From NCBI RefSeq assembly GCF_001315105.1, contig NZ_BAZR01000028.1, forward strand, positions 1 to 64,000: a DNA stretch of 64,000 nucleotides, read 5' to 3'. This stretch comes from Paenibacillus sp. JCM 10914. GTDB taxonomy: Bacteria; Bacillota; Bacilli; Paenibacillales; Paenibacillaceae. The position numbers were made by a program, and so were the translations under genes. Shown one piece after another: positions 33,162 through 42,142 of the stretch (its first letter is position 1; the number at the start of each line of letters is the position of its first letter). The notes under the pieces were generated by a model. The model had not been told where the DNA came from. It made no database searches and was given only the letters and a program-made list of their open reading frames with translations.

Positions 33162-34370
33162 ATGTTGCAACGGATCAAAAATTTATTTGCCATTAAAGGT
33201 TATGGTTTATTCGTGATATGTATATTTTTGGTGGGCATAGGCATTTCGATTACACAGCCATACTTATCTTTGTACGCGACCGAAGATCTGGGAATGAGCG
33301 CAGGAGCGTTTGGCCTGTTTATTGGAATAAGTTCATTAAGCGGCGTTGTAGTCAATTCGTTCGTCGGGAAACGTTCAGATCATGGGCTAGATCGTAAAGT
33401 TCTGATTATAATTGCCTTGACATCATCAGCGCTAGGATATGCTTCATACCTAGTATTTGACAACTTCATCTCACTATTGATCGTTGTTACAATCTTTAGT
33501 GGCATCGGAGCTTCTGCGATGCCGCAAATTTATGCTTCGGCACAGGAGTCGGCCATTGCAAGCCGTACGAACGATCGAACTTTTGCAATGTCTGCATTAC
33601 GTTCGCTCGTATCACTCGGATTCCTCATCGGGCCATTAATAGGTACCGTAATTTTAGGTGTGCTTGGTTATAAAGGGCTTTTTCTTGGAACAGCCGCGAT
33701 CTTTTTTACGATTGCTTTTCTCATATTATTGTTCCTGCATCGAAAAAAGTCTTCTGTCCATGAACGAAAGCAAACTAGCAAGGCTAGCTCATCGATTCAG
33801 AACAAACGAATCCTGCTGCCACTCATCGCTCTTATCTTACTATTAGCGGTTCATGCTATGAATGGAATCATTACGCCACTATTCATCATCAATGAACTGC
33901 AAGGGACATTTGCAGATGTCGGATTCGTTGTTAGCGTCTCAGCGGGCCTGGAAATCCCCTTAATGTTGTTATTAGGCTCACTGGGAAGAAGAATCTCCAA
34001 CCATTCCTTAATGATGATCGGATGCCTAGTGGGGCTTATGTATTACAGCATATTAAGTATTTCCACCGAATCATGGCAATTGATAGCTGCTCAGCTTCTG
34101 CAGGCTATCTATGTCGCGATCGTCATGGGGATTGGTCTTAGTTTCTTTACGGATTTATTACCTGATTCACCAGGCGTATCGACGACGCTTTATTACAACG
34201 GTTCGATCATTGGAAGACTGGTCGGCAATCTGGGCGGTGGCTTCATAGCTCAGTTTGTAGGATTTCGACATGTTTATATAGCATGTCTCGTCATCGTGAT
34301 ATTCTCGTTGTTCATCTTGTGGCGCAACAAGCCGGTGCCAGATAACCAAACCATTACACCATCTGTTTAA
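33162..34370 (+). CDS. MFS sugar-efflux-type transporter
   Basis: A 402-residue, 12-helix major facilitator. The sequence QPYLSLYATEDLGMSAGAFGLFIGISSLSGVVVNSFVGKRSDH and GIGASAMPQIYASAQESA are characteristic of the SetA/SetB sugar efflux family, also used for detoxification of sugar analogues. Middle loop is basic (HRKKSSVHERKQ). aaggaggag at 33147-33155 supports ATG 33162. Divergent AraC-family gene upstream. Confidence 0.85.
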   Translation: MLQRIKNLFAIKGYGLFVICIFLVGIGISITQPYLSLYATEDLGMSAGAFGLFIGISSLSGVVVNSFVGKRSDHGLDRKVLIIIALTSSALGYASYLVFDNFISLLIVVTIFSGIGASAMPQIYASAQESAIASRTNDRTFAMSALRSLVSLGFLIGPLIGTVILGVLGYKGLFLGTAAIFFTIAFLILLFLHRKKSSVHERKQTSKASSSIQNKRILLPLIALILLLAVHAMNGIITPLFIINELQGTFADVGFVVSVSAGLEIPLMLLLGSLGRRISNHSLMMIGCLVGLMYYSILSISTESWQLIAAQLLQAIYVAIVMGIGLSFFTDLLPDSPGVSTTLYYNGSIIGRLVGNLGGGFIAQFVGFRHVYIACLVIVIFSLFILWRNKPVPDNQTITPSV

Positions 34371-34411
34371 TTGAATCAACGGCCTGGATGATCTATTGTG
34401 GATGAACCACA

Positions 34412-35350
34412 TTAAATTGCTGTGTCACCACTCAATTCTTTTTTTAAATACAACAGATATTTCTTTATATATTGCTCAGGCTGATGACGCAGGTGTTCAA
34501 TATCTAGCCTTTGCGGTATTTTTCCTGCCATATAAAAGATTCGCATAGCTGTACCAGTCCGGATCTCGTCCTCGGTGACCTTTTGTTGATAGCCGTTCAT
34601 AAACGAGCCCCACAACTGTTCTACATTTCCTGCCGAGATCATGTGCAGTCTAGGAACTCCCATATCAAACGCACGATGGCCAAATCCGCATTCATCAAAA
34701 TCTAATAAATGGAGGAGCCCATTCGAACGCAAGATATTACCGCTGTGCGCATCGCCGTGCAAAAAATGCAGTTCATCAGTCAACATATATTTCGAATATG
34801 CTTCAATTAAAGAATCAGACAGCGATTGGCACTGTTGTTTATCTTTGCGATCCAAGAATGGAGCTTCCAAGAGGCAGTGAAGAGATGCCTCAATGATATT
34901 CTGGTCATAACGCGGTCTGTTATATCCAATCCAATCCTTCGTTGAAGTTTGTAAGATGATATCGGACTTCTCATGCAGTAAGGCTAGAGTTCTTCCTAAA
35001 TTATGGTAGTCTTGAAAGCTTGGAGAGTCGACAGACTCTCCAACAATATAATTAAATAAAGCGTAGTACTGGGTTCCAGTTGGAGTCGGGAAGATGGTCA
35101 AGTATAGTTGATCCTGATTCTTTAAAGGATGCGGTACATTCAAATAACAACCAAGTGCCTCTAACCATGTTATCTCGGCCATGATTTGAGCTTCGTTATA
35201 TCGTCCCAATCTGTACTTCCTCAATATAAAAGAAGACGAATCTTTTTCAACAAGAAAAGTTGCATTTTCTCCTTGGTGCAGGATAGTAATTTCGAACGGT
35301 TCATGAAACGAATATGCTGTATCTAAAATACGTCTTTCCTCTTGGTACAT
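34412..35350 (-). CDS. aminoglycoside phosphotransferase-family kinase
   Basis: A 312-residue kinase-like protein. The catalytic loop FLHGDAHSGNILR and the metal-binding LLDFDECGFGHRAFDMG are intact, and the N-lobe has an ATP-binding pattern (ENATFLVEKDSSSFILRKYR). The family phosphorylates small molecules such as aminoglycosides, choline or homoserine; the substrate is not predictable. taggaggctattct before ATG on the minus strand gives the ribosome site. Convergent with the MFS gene 41 nt away, with no clear terminator between. Confidence 0.82.
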   Translation of the reverse strand: MYQEERRILDTAYSFHEPFEITILHQGENATFLVEKDSSSFILRKYRLGRYNEAQIMAEITWLEALGCYLNVPHPLKNQDQLYLTIFPTPTGTQYYALFNYIVGESVDSPSFQDYHNLGRTLALLHEKSDIILQTSTKDWIGYNRPRYDQNIIEASLHCLLEAPFLDRKDKQQCQSLSDSLIEAYSKYMLTDELHFLHGDAHSGNILRSNGLLHLLDFDECGFGHRAFDMGVPRLHMISAGNVEQLWGSFMNGYQQKVTEDEIRTGTAMRIFYMAGKIPQRLDIEHLRHQPEQYIKKYLLYLKKELSGDTAI

Positions 35351-35492
35351 AGAATAGCCTCCATAAAATAATTTGATACTAATCTAATTAGATGAATGAT
35401 TAATTAAAAATATCATACATAATGGTTGCAAACAATTGGGAAAGAATAAAAAATAGAATCAACCTGTGCAGTCTGTGGATTAGCATTTATAG

Positions 35493-35498
35493 TATAAT
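35493..35498 (+). promoter_or_regulatory. -10 box before the two-component operon
   Basis: A perfect TATAAT 39 nt before the response regulator start. No clear -35 at the right distance (sequence there is agtctg). Confidence 0.4.
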
Positions 35499-35537
35499 GA
35501 TTACTTCTATAGAGATGGAGAGGAAGAGAGGGAGTAT

Positions 35538-36212
35538 ATGCCGACTATACTGGTTGCTGACGATGACGCGAACATTCGCGAGCTTGTCTGTTTGTTTTTG
35601 CGTAACGATGGATATACAACGGTGGAAGCTGCGGATGGCAGGGAAGCTTTGACCGTCTACGGCTCAACGCATGTCGATCTGGTTGTGCTTGATATCATGA
35701 TGCCGATAATGGATGGGTGGACGTTATGCAAGGAGCTTCGAAGAGCGAATCCGGATCTTCCGCTACTTATGTTGACTGCCAGAGGCGAGACATGGGAGAA
35801 AGTCAAAGGATTCGAATTGGGAACGGATGATTACTTGACAAAACCTTTCGATCCGCTGGAGCTTACGGTTCGTGTCCGGGCATTACTGAAACGCTATAAA
35901 ATTGGTTTTACGCAGATGATACAGTTCGGCAACGTCACCCTCGATCGGCAGACTTATAAGGTAATGAGAGGGAAAGAGTCGCTCACGTTGCCACTCAAAG
36001 AGTTCGAATTGCTATACAAGCTTGCTGGAACACCAGGACAAGTCTACACGCGTGAGCAATTGATCGATCAGATTTGGGGTATAGATTATGCCGGAGATGA
36101 TCGAACGATAGATGTACATATAAGACGGCTGCGTGAGCGGTTTGCGACCACGCCAGATTTTCGCATTGAAACGGTGCGCGGGCTTGGGTATCGGCTTGAG
36201 ATTTACGAATGA
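35538..36212 (+). CDS. OmpR/PhoB-family response regulator
   Basis: A 224-residue regulator. The receiver domain has the acidic pocket DDD (8-10), the phosphoacceptor Asp52 (VVLDIMMPIMDGW), Thr80 and Lys102 (YLTKPFDP). The C-terminal winged helix reads LTLPLKEFELLYKLAGTPGQVYTREQLIDQIWG and RTIDVHIRRLRERF. gagaggaagagaggg before ATG 35538. Its stop overlaps the kinase start by 4 nt (ATGA), so the pair is translationally coupled. Confidence 0.93.
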   Translation: MPTILVADDDANIRELVCLFLRNDGYTTVEAADGREALTVYGSTHVDLVVLDIMMPIMDGWTLCKELRRANPDLPLLMLTARGETWEKVKGFELGTDDYLTKPFDPLELTVRVRALLKRYKIGFTQMIQFGNVTLDRQTYKVMRGKESLTLPLKEFELLYKLAGTPGQVYTREQLIDQIWGIDYAGDDRTIDVHIRRLRERFATTPDFRIETVRGLGYRLEIYE

Positions 36213-37588
36213 TCAGATCCTTGTATATTCGGGTTGTCCTGACCTTTCTAGTGTCCGTCATTGCGGGCACGATCATTGCATTTATGGTTTCCACGTGGGG
36301 ATATAAAGAACAGTTTAACGAGAATGCCCAGATCAATCTGCGGAACTTTGGCGAAGATGTCGTCCATCTATACAAGAATCTGCCATTACGTGAAGCAGAT
36401 TATTTCGTAAGTGAAATGCAGCAGCTTGAGTCATATCACATTCGAATTTACGAAGCCACAGGCCAGTTTCAGTCTTACGGAAAGCTGGATGGACATAAAC
36501 CGGCCGCAGTGACGATGGAGCAAGTGAATAAGGTGCTCGATGGAGGAGTTATTCAAGACACACCGAATGGTATCGCCAAAGTTCTCTTAGGGCTTCCATT
36601 GGAGACGGAGATGGGCATGAAAGCAATGTTTTTGGAAATGCTAGCCCCGCCATCATCGTCTTTTGTCATCAAGTGGGCATGGATTTTTGCCTCCTATTCA
36701 TTGATTGCAGGCAGTATATTGATTCTGGTTGCTTCGATTTTTCTGGTAAGACCGATCAAGAAGCTGACCAAAGCAACTAAACGGATTGCAGCCGGGGATT
36801 TCAGCGTCAAGCTAAATATTAAGCAGACGAACGAGTTGGGCACGTTGGCTCGGAGTTTTGAGGACATGATGCACGAACTGCAGCAACTTGAGCACATGCG
36901 CCGGGAATTTGTGAGCAACGTTTCTCATGAGGTCCAGTCCCCGCTCACGTCAATATCCGGCTATGCACTAGCACTCAAACAAGTCGATCTCACCGACGTT
37001 GAACGAAGTCGCTATCTGGACATCATCATTGCTGAAGCGAATCGAATGTCCAAAATGAGCGATAGTCTGCTCAAACTGAGCTTGCTTGAATCTCAGTCAC
37101 AGCAACTGCAGCTCGTCACATTCAGCCTGGATGAACAAATCAGGAGGGTCATTGTAGCACTCCAACCACAATGGTCTGCCCGCAGTATCCATTTTGAGCT
37201 TGAGTTAGAGAGTGTTAGAGTGACGGCAGATCATGACCAACTTAATCAGGTCTGGACGAATATTCTCGGCAACAGCATTAAGTTCTCCGAGGTTGGGGGC
37301 GTGATCAAGGTTAGACTGAAACAGGAAATCAGAAGAGTAACCGTTCAAATTGCTGATACGGGCGTTGGTATTCCATTGGAGGATCAAAAACGAATATTTG
37401 AACGATTCTTCAAATCCGATCGCTCTCACAGTCGCCAATATGACGGCAGCGGTATGGGACTCGCCATCGTTAAACAGATCGTCGCGCTGCATCAAGGTGA
37501 AATCCGAGTGGAAAGCGAGCCAGGCCTGGGCACCACCGTTATTGTTAACTTGCCGATCACGATACCAACCATTTCGTCGGACGAATAG
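36209..37588 (+). CDS. membrane sensor histidine kinase
   Basis: A 459-residue kinase partner of the preceding regulator. Membrane helices lie at about 9-28 and 158-180, enclosing an outer domain of about 130 residues. A HAMP domain follows (RPIKKLTKATKRIAAGDF), then HisKA with phosphoacceptor His240 (FVSNVSHEVQSPLTSI), and HATPase_c boxes: N (WTNILGNSIKFS), G1 (IADTGVGIP), F (RIFERFFKSDRSHS) and G2 (GSGMGLAIVKQIVALH). The signal is unknown. The hydrolase gene follows after about 115 nt. Confidence 0.93.
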   Translation: MIRSLYIRVVLTFLVSVIAGTIIAFMVSTWGYKEQFNENAQINLRNFGEDVVHLYKNLPLREADYFVSEMQQLESYHIRIYEATGQFQSYGKLDGHKPAAVTMEQVNKVLDGGVIQDTPNGIAKVLLGLPLETEMGMKAMFLEMLAPPSSSFVIKWAWIFASYSLIAGSILILVASIFLVRPIKKLTKATKRIAAGDFSVKLNIKQTNELGTLARSFEDMMHELQQLEHMRREFVSNVSHEVQSPLTSISGYALALKQVDLTDVERSRYLDIIIAEANRMSKMSDSLLKLSLLESQSQQLQLVTFSLDEQIRRVIVALQPQWSARSIHFELELESVRVTADHDQLNQVWTNILGNSIKFSEVGGVIKVRLKQEIRRVTVQIADTGVGIPLEDQKRIFERFFKSDRSHSRQYDGSGMGLAIVKQIVALHQGEIRVESEPGLGTTVIVNLPITIPTISSDE

Positions 37589-37705
37589 GCGTTCGAATCT
37601 GTTCATATTCCGTTCATATTGTCGTCATAGGGAGTACATCTTCGTCGTTTAAACTTTGATTAGCGAGCTGACAAGGCAGCTGAATACAGGTTAAGACAGG
37701 AGAAG

Positions 37706-38700
37706 ATGAACGTGCCACAGACAGAGGAAATGAATACGAAGAACAGGACGAGTGCCCATAAATTGCGAAGTCGTCTGCTTAAAATAATAGGTGGCATACT
37801 GATTGCATCGTGCTTTTTCTAGGAATTGTGTATTTGGTTAATGTATTTAGTAATCAGTCGGAGCAAAAAAGAATAGAGTCTTATGGGCAGCACATAACGG
37901 TTGATGATAAAAATATGAATGTGTTGATTCAAGGAGAAGGTGAAGAAACCGTCGTACTCCTCCCAGGGTATGGAACGGCAGCACCCGCACTTGATTTCAA
38001 GCCGCTTGTAGATGAATTATCACCTCATTACAGAGTTATCGTCATTGAGCCTTTCGGTTATGGATTAAGTGATGAGACGGATAAAGAGCGAACGACGGAC
38101 AATATCGTAAGTGAGATTCATGAAGGATTACAGCAGCTTCATGTTGAGCGCTATATCCTTATGGGTCATTCCATTGCTGGCATATACGGTCTGGAGTACG
38201 TGAACCAATATCCAGAGGAAGTCAGTGCATTTGTCGGGATCGATAGCAGTGTTCCTACACAACCGGGAATGGATGTTAAATTTCCATTAAAGACGTTTGC
38301 ATTTTTAGAAAAATCAGGCCTGCTGAGGTTGATCAAGAAGGTAAGCGGCGATCCATATGCCGGACTCGCCTTTGATGATTACACGAAAGAACAAATGAGC
38401 ATGCTATCGAATAAAAACGGCACCAATGCCACCATGTTGAATGAAATGAAACATATCTCATCTAATTTTAGAGGTGCTCAAGATAGTACATTTCCTCGTG
38501 ATCTTCCACTTATTCTCTTTGTACAAGCGAGTAATTCAGACATAGAAGGCTGGATACCACTACATGAGCAGCAAGCTAAGGAATCTGTATACGGAAAAGT
38601 GATGACATTTGAAGGCGGGCATTACTTGCACCATACCCATTCCGTGGAGATCGTTGAGAATTTCAGAAGAATGATGGATGAAATCGATTCAGGCAGGTAA
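37706..38700 (+). CDS. membrane-anchored alpha/beta hydrolase, N-terminus frameshifted
   Basis: The main frame (37810-38700, 296 aa) is an alpha/beta hydrolase: oxyanion region VVLLPGYGTAAP, nucleophile elbow GHSIAG and a terminal His in FEGGHYLHHTHS. A second frame from ATG 37706, with acaggagaag before it, encodes a basic N-terminus and the first half of a membrane helix (LLKIIGGILIAS) and runs out of frame at 37822. Joining them near 37805-37812 restores one membrane helix (IIGGILIAS-LFLGIVYLV), so one base is missing. Natural start is therefore ATG 37706. Possibly a target of the neighbouring two-component system, which is inference from position. Confidence 0.75.
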
Positions 38701-38718
38701 TATAGAGATAAAAACTTT

Positions 38719-39390
38719 ATGGAAACGATGTTGATGATGATTATTGAACTAGGGCACCAACAGATACAAATTCATATCGAATACGGCCAACGCCAAAAAC
38801 TCTCAATCCACATTCACCCTACAGGATTAATCACGGTCAAAGCCCCAAAGCATACAACTGATGAGGTAATCATGCACGCGGTCCTTCAGCATGAGCAACC
38901 CATTTTGAAGCAGCTTGAAGCGATTGAGGAGGCTCGGACTGCACCGAAGCTCAGGGAGTACGAGGAGGAAGGCAAGTTTCTACATCTTGGTCGATATTAT
39001 GCACTGCATGAGTTAATCGAGACGAAGGGACGGACGGAAGAAGAGTTGCAACGAGATCTGAAGAAGTTCTATTTCGCGAGCTGTAAGAAGGTGGTTGGGG
39101 AGCGTCTTAAGGTCTATCAGAAGCAGCTGAAGGTAACGCCCAAATCCTTCACGATTGAGGAGTCCCGAACGAAGTGGGGGAGCTGCAGCTCAGCAAAACA
39201 TCTTACCTTTAACTACCGCCTCGCCATGGCGCCAATCGAAGTCATCGATTATGTGGTTATTCATGAGCTCTGCCATCTCTTGCATATGAATCACGATCGA
39301 TCTTTCTGGCGGCGTGTTGGAAGTGTAATGAAGGATTATAAGGAGAAGGAAGCGTTCCTTGCAAGGTATGGACAAGATCTGACGTTGTGA
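38719..39390 (+). CDS. YgjP-like zinc metallopeptidase
   Basis: A 223-residue protein of the YgjP/WLM (DUF45) family. The zinc site is HELCH (182-186) with third ligand His192 in HMNHDRSFWRRV. Before it stand the family signature IEESRTKWGSCSS and NYRLAMAPIEVIDYVVIHEL. Members are putative cytosolic metalloproteases with unknown substrates. Start codon is uncertain: there are ATGs at 38719, 38728, 38734 and 38737 and no strong ribosome site. Confidence 0.88.
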   Translation: METMLMMIIELGHQQIQIHIEYGQRQKLSIHIHPTGLITVKAPKHTTDEVIMHAVLQHEQPILKQLEAIEEARTAPKLREYEEEGKFLHLGRYYALHELIETKGRTEEELQRDLKKFYFASCKKVVGERLKVYQKQLKVTPKSFTIEESRTKWGSCSSAKHLTFNYRLAMAPIEVIDYVVIHELCHLLHMNHDRSFWRRVGSVMKDYKEKEAFLARYGQDLTL

Positions 39391-39407
39391 GATTCCTTTC
39401 GTAAGAG

Positions 39408-39434
39408 AAAAACACTCTGATTGAGTGTTTTTTT
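39408..39434 (+). terminator. intrinsic terminator after the metallopeptidase gene
   Basis: A 10-bp perfect stem (aaaaacactc / gagtgttttt) with 5-nt loop and T run. Confidence 0.85.
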
Positions 39435-39529
39435 CAGTTTTAACTCATCATTTCGTTTCAAAAAGCCGATATAACATTGCTATAATTGATTTTCAAATAT
39501 AAATTGGGGATAGAGGAAGTGGAGAAGGA

Positions 39530-40312
39530 ATGTTTAACAAGAAATGGCTCATCACTCCGGTGGTAGCGACAGCACTATTGTTTGGTCAAACTGCATATGC
39601 GCTCCAGACGTTTCCTGACGTCGCCGGAACGAAATATGAATGGGCACAGGAATCGATTCGTTCTTTGGCGGATAGAGGTGTGATTAAAGGTTATGCTGAT
39701 GGATCCTTTAAGCCGGACAAGACGATAACGAAAGCGGAATTCGTACATATGCTTCAAAAGCTTTTTCCGGAGATCAATCATTCTTCCGGCAAACCCTCCG
39801 AGTTTACGGATGCTCGAAAGCATTGGGCTAATAAAGATTTTGCCGCAATCTTTAACGGTGACTATATTTGGCTGTTTGCAGAGGATGTGGGCGGTACCTA
39901 CCCGGATTATCAGTTCTACGTAAAACCCGATAAGCCATTGACACGCTGGGATGTCATGATGATGGCTTCCATCGTGACTGACCATAAACAGCAGACGCTT
40001 CATCCTGAGGTTGAAGAAGTGATATTAGCTGCCCAACAATTCAAGGATATCAAAATTCGTCAAGCTAGTTATTATGACAACTTCTCGGCATATTATCCCG
40101 TACTATACATCGACCAGTACAACGAAGGGTATGATAATGAGTATTTCTACGACGGGGATTCCCAGGAATTTAAGGCTGATGCATTCTTTACATTAACGAG
40201 CATGGGCGTCATGACGGGCAATAACGGTTACCTTCGCCCTAAAGCGTTAGTGACAAGAGCCGAAGCGGCTACGATATTACAGCGGCTATATGAAGCCACA
40301 ACCAAATCATAA
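39530..40312 (+). CDS. secreted S-layer-homology (SLH) domain protein
   Basis: A 260-residue exported protein. Signal peptide NKKWLITPVVATALLFGQTAYA. SLH1 is clear (TFPDVAGTKYEWAQESIRSLADRGVIKGYADGSFKPDKTITKAEFVHMLQ). The middle is a degenerate second unit (FTDARKHWANKDFAAIFNGDYIW; TRWDVMMMASIV) and a third lies at 215-255 (FFTLTSMGVMTGNNGYLRPKALVTRAEAATILQRL). SLH domains bind pyruvylated secondary wall polymers. No catalytic domain is attached. Ribosome site gagaagga before ATG 39530. Confidence 0.88.
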   Translation: MFNKKWLITPVVATALLFGQTAYALQTFPDVAGTKYEWAQESIRSLADRGVIKGYADGSFKPDKTITKAEFVHMLQKLFPEINHSSGKPSEFTDARKHWANKDFAAIFNGDYIWLFAEDVGGTYPDYQFYVKPDKPLTRWDVMMMASIVTDHKQQTLHPEVEEVILAAQQFKDIKIRQASYYDNFSAYYPVLYIDQYNEGYDNEYFYDGDSQEFKADAFFTLTSMGVMTGNNGYLRPKALVTRAEAATILQRLYEATTKS

Positions 40313-40449
40313 CAAGCGTAAAATGGCCTACATTGGGTAGAAGATTATAAACAGTTGCAGGAAAGCGAGTAGTAATCGTTGAATATATCCGAATGCTGCA
40401 ATATATCAGGGGTATGGGTACTCCTTAGTCGCTAGGGGGGAAACAAACA

Positions 40450-41367
40450 TTGAAATCGATCACCGTTCAAAACCTTACGGATATTTTTCAATTAGAAGTG
40501 CTTGCTGGATCCAATCGAATGGATCGTTTAGTTACCCGTTCTCAGACACACAGGCCGGGACTGGAGTTTGTAGGGTATTTTGATTTTTTTCCAATGGAGC
40601 GCGTGCAGATACTCGGACGCAAGGAAATTAACTATCTGTTAACGCTGAGCGTAGATGAACGCAAGCTTCATATCGGAAATATTGTTAAATATCATCCGCC
40701 GTGTTTTATTGTGACCTCTGGACAACAAGAGATCCCTTATTTGAAGCTCTTCTGTGATCAAGAAGGCATTCCGTTACTGCGGACGAAGGAGCGGACAACC
40801 GATTTTATTGCCAAGCTTGACGGATATTTGATAAAAGCTTTAGCGCCGGAGATGTCCATTCATGCCGTATGCGTGAATGTGGCAGGTATCGGAATCTTGC
40901 TCAGAGGGAAATCCGGAATTGGTAAAAGCGAGACAGCGCACACGTTGATCCGTCAAGGTCACCGATTCGTGGCTGACGATATCGTTGTGCTCAAGAAGCT
41001 GGGGCCATCAACGCTGCTCGGCACGCATAACGAGACGACTCGCGAGTTTCTGGCGCTGCGGAGCATCGGGCTGATCAACGTTGTACGGCAGTATGGGCGT
41101 TCGGCCTTTCAAGATGAGACGCGTATCGTGCTGGACATTGAGCTATCACCATGGCAGGATAACTCATTAAATAATGAGCTGGAAGCAGCTCCTCAATTCA
41201 CGGAATACCTTGGTATTCAAATCCCGCATATCGAAGTTCAGTTACAACCGGGCCGTGATGTTGCCAGCTTGATCGAAGCAGCGGCTAATAATTGGTATTT
41301 GAAGCAACTCGGTTACAGCGCAGCCGAGGAATTTATGAAGCGGGTCGAGGACGAAATGCAGTCCTAA
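40450..41367 (+). CDS. divergent HPr kinase/phosphorylase paralogue
   Basis: A 305-residue protein with HprK architecture. The N-terminal domain shows HRPGLEFVGYFDFFPMERVQILGRKE. The kinase domain has His138 (MSIHAVCVNVAGIGIL), P-loop GKSGIGKSE (153-161), and ADDIV (Asp176/177). The usual signature IRGLGIINV-LFG is altered to LRSIGLINVVRQYGRSAF, and the C-terminal PGRDVASLIEAAANNWYLKQLGY motif is kept. The canonical hprK normally sits beside lgt, which is absent here, so this is probably a second, specialised copy. The start is TTG with aggggggaa upstream. It overlaps or abuts the DUF1992 gene. Confidence 0.75.
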   Translation: MKSITVQNLTDIFQLEVLAGSNRMDRLVTRSQTHRPGLEFVGYFDFFPMERVQILGRKEINYLLTLSVDERKLHIGNIVKYHPPCFIVTSGQQEIPYLKLFCDQEGIPLLRTKERTTDFIAKLDGYLIKALAPEMSIHAVCVNVAGIGILLRGKSGIGKSETAHTLIRQGHRFVADDIVVLKKLGPSTLLGTHNETTREFLALRSIGLINVVRQYGRSAFQDETRIVLDIELSPWQDNSLNNELEAAPQFTEYLGIQIPHIEVQLQPGRDVASLIEAAANNWYLKQLGYSAAEEFMKRVEDEMQS

Positions 41368-41384
41368 TGAAAGAGGTGACGGGT

Positions 41385-41768
41385 ATGGATGAGAAGGATG
41401 ACAACGAGAGACGTTCGACGTCGACAAGTGGTCAGCTGCTGGAATCAGCCATTGACGAATTCGCCAGAAAAGGCGGCTTTGATGATTTACCGCTCAAAGG
41501 GAAGCCGATTAAGATCGAAGATGGCGATGTGTTGACTGGAATTATGAAGAATGCGAACTATCAACCGCCATGGATCGTGCTGCGAAAAGAAATCGTAGCC
41601 GATATTAAGCGTCTGCTGGATCGACCAGATAACATCTTCTCAGACGCAGAGTTAGACGACATTAACGAGAAGATTATGAAGTACAATCGCACCGTGCCGA
41701 ATCCGCTTCTGCAAAAAGGATTGGTATCCCATTCGAATTTGCTGGATGCCGTTGATAAGTGGGCTTAG
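41385..41768 (+). CDS. DUF1992 (DnaJ-C28-like) protein
   Basis: A 127-residue protein with the conserved DUF1992 pattern: LLESAIDEFARKGGFDDLPLKGKPIKIED, NYQPPWIVLRKEIVADI and INEKIMKYNRTVPNPLLQKG. The domain is found alone in bacteria and in eukaryotic DNAJC28; its role is unknown. aaagaggtg supports ATG 41385, though ATG 41367 in the same frame overlaps the hprK-like stop and would couple the two genes. Confidence 0.85.
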   Translation: MDEKDDNERRSTSTSGQLLESAIDEFARKGGFDDLPLKGKPIKIEDGDVLTGIMKNANYQPPWIVLRKEIVADIKRLLDRPDNIFSDAELDDINEKIMKYNRTVPNPLLQKGLVSHSNLLDAVDKWA

Positions 41769-41823
41769 CCGAACAAATAATGAAGTAATTTGCGGGATAG
41801 CGAACTGTGGTTAAAAGGAGAAA

Positions 41824-41892
41824 ATGTATTCAAAAGGAACCATACCGGAGCTTAAGCTTAAGATGGGGCTTGTGTCCGATGAAACGGGTTGA
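41824..41892 (+). CDS. possible 22-aa peptide
   Basis: aaaaggagaaa directly precedes ATG 41824, giving MYSKGTIPELKLKMGLVSDE and two more codons before TGA. Reading on in the next frame gives another protein-like stretch (ETDAELGPDDHVMLV) up to 41938, so this may be a slightly longer small gene broken by an indel, or chance. It lies before the terminator at 41953. Confidence 0.25.
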   Translation: MYSKGTIPELKLKMGLVSDETG

Positions 41893-41952
41893 AACCGATG
41901 CTGAATTGGGTCCTGATGATCATGTCATGTTAGTATGAACATATGCATGTGC

Positions 41953-41977
41953 AAGTCGCCGTATCGGCGGCTTTTTT
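41953..41977 (+). terminator. intrinsic terminator downstream of the DUF1992 gene
   Basis: A 9-bp stem (aagtcgccg / cggcggctt), 3-nt loop and T6. Confidence 0.8.
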
Positions 41978-42087
41978 CTGTTTCTTGCATTTTAGGACTA
42001 TCTTGATTGGTTGAACACGCCATTTACGGTATAGACGGAAAGAATCATTTTTCCGGGATTGTTGTGGAAGTGGGTATACGATCGCTG

Positions 42088-42117
42088 TCGAATCATATAC
42101 GATCAGACATGATTCGA
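42088..42117. repeat. 9-bp inverted repeat upstream of the secreted-protein gene
   Basis: TCGAATCAT and ATGATTCGA are perfectly inverted with 12 nt between, 26 nt before ATG 42143. The word TATACGATC also occurs twice (42075 and 42096). Operator or 5' UTR hairpin. Apart from these and the terminator above, the 370-nt gap 41769-42142 has only the tiny ORF listed. Confidence 0.4.
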
Positions 42118-42142
42118 ATCTAAGTTGATGGAGGGAACGTAA

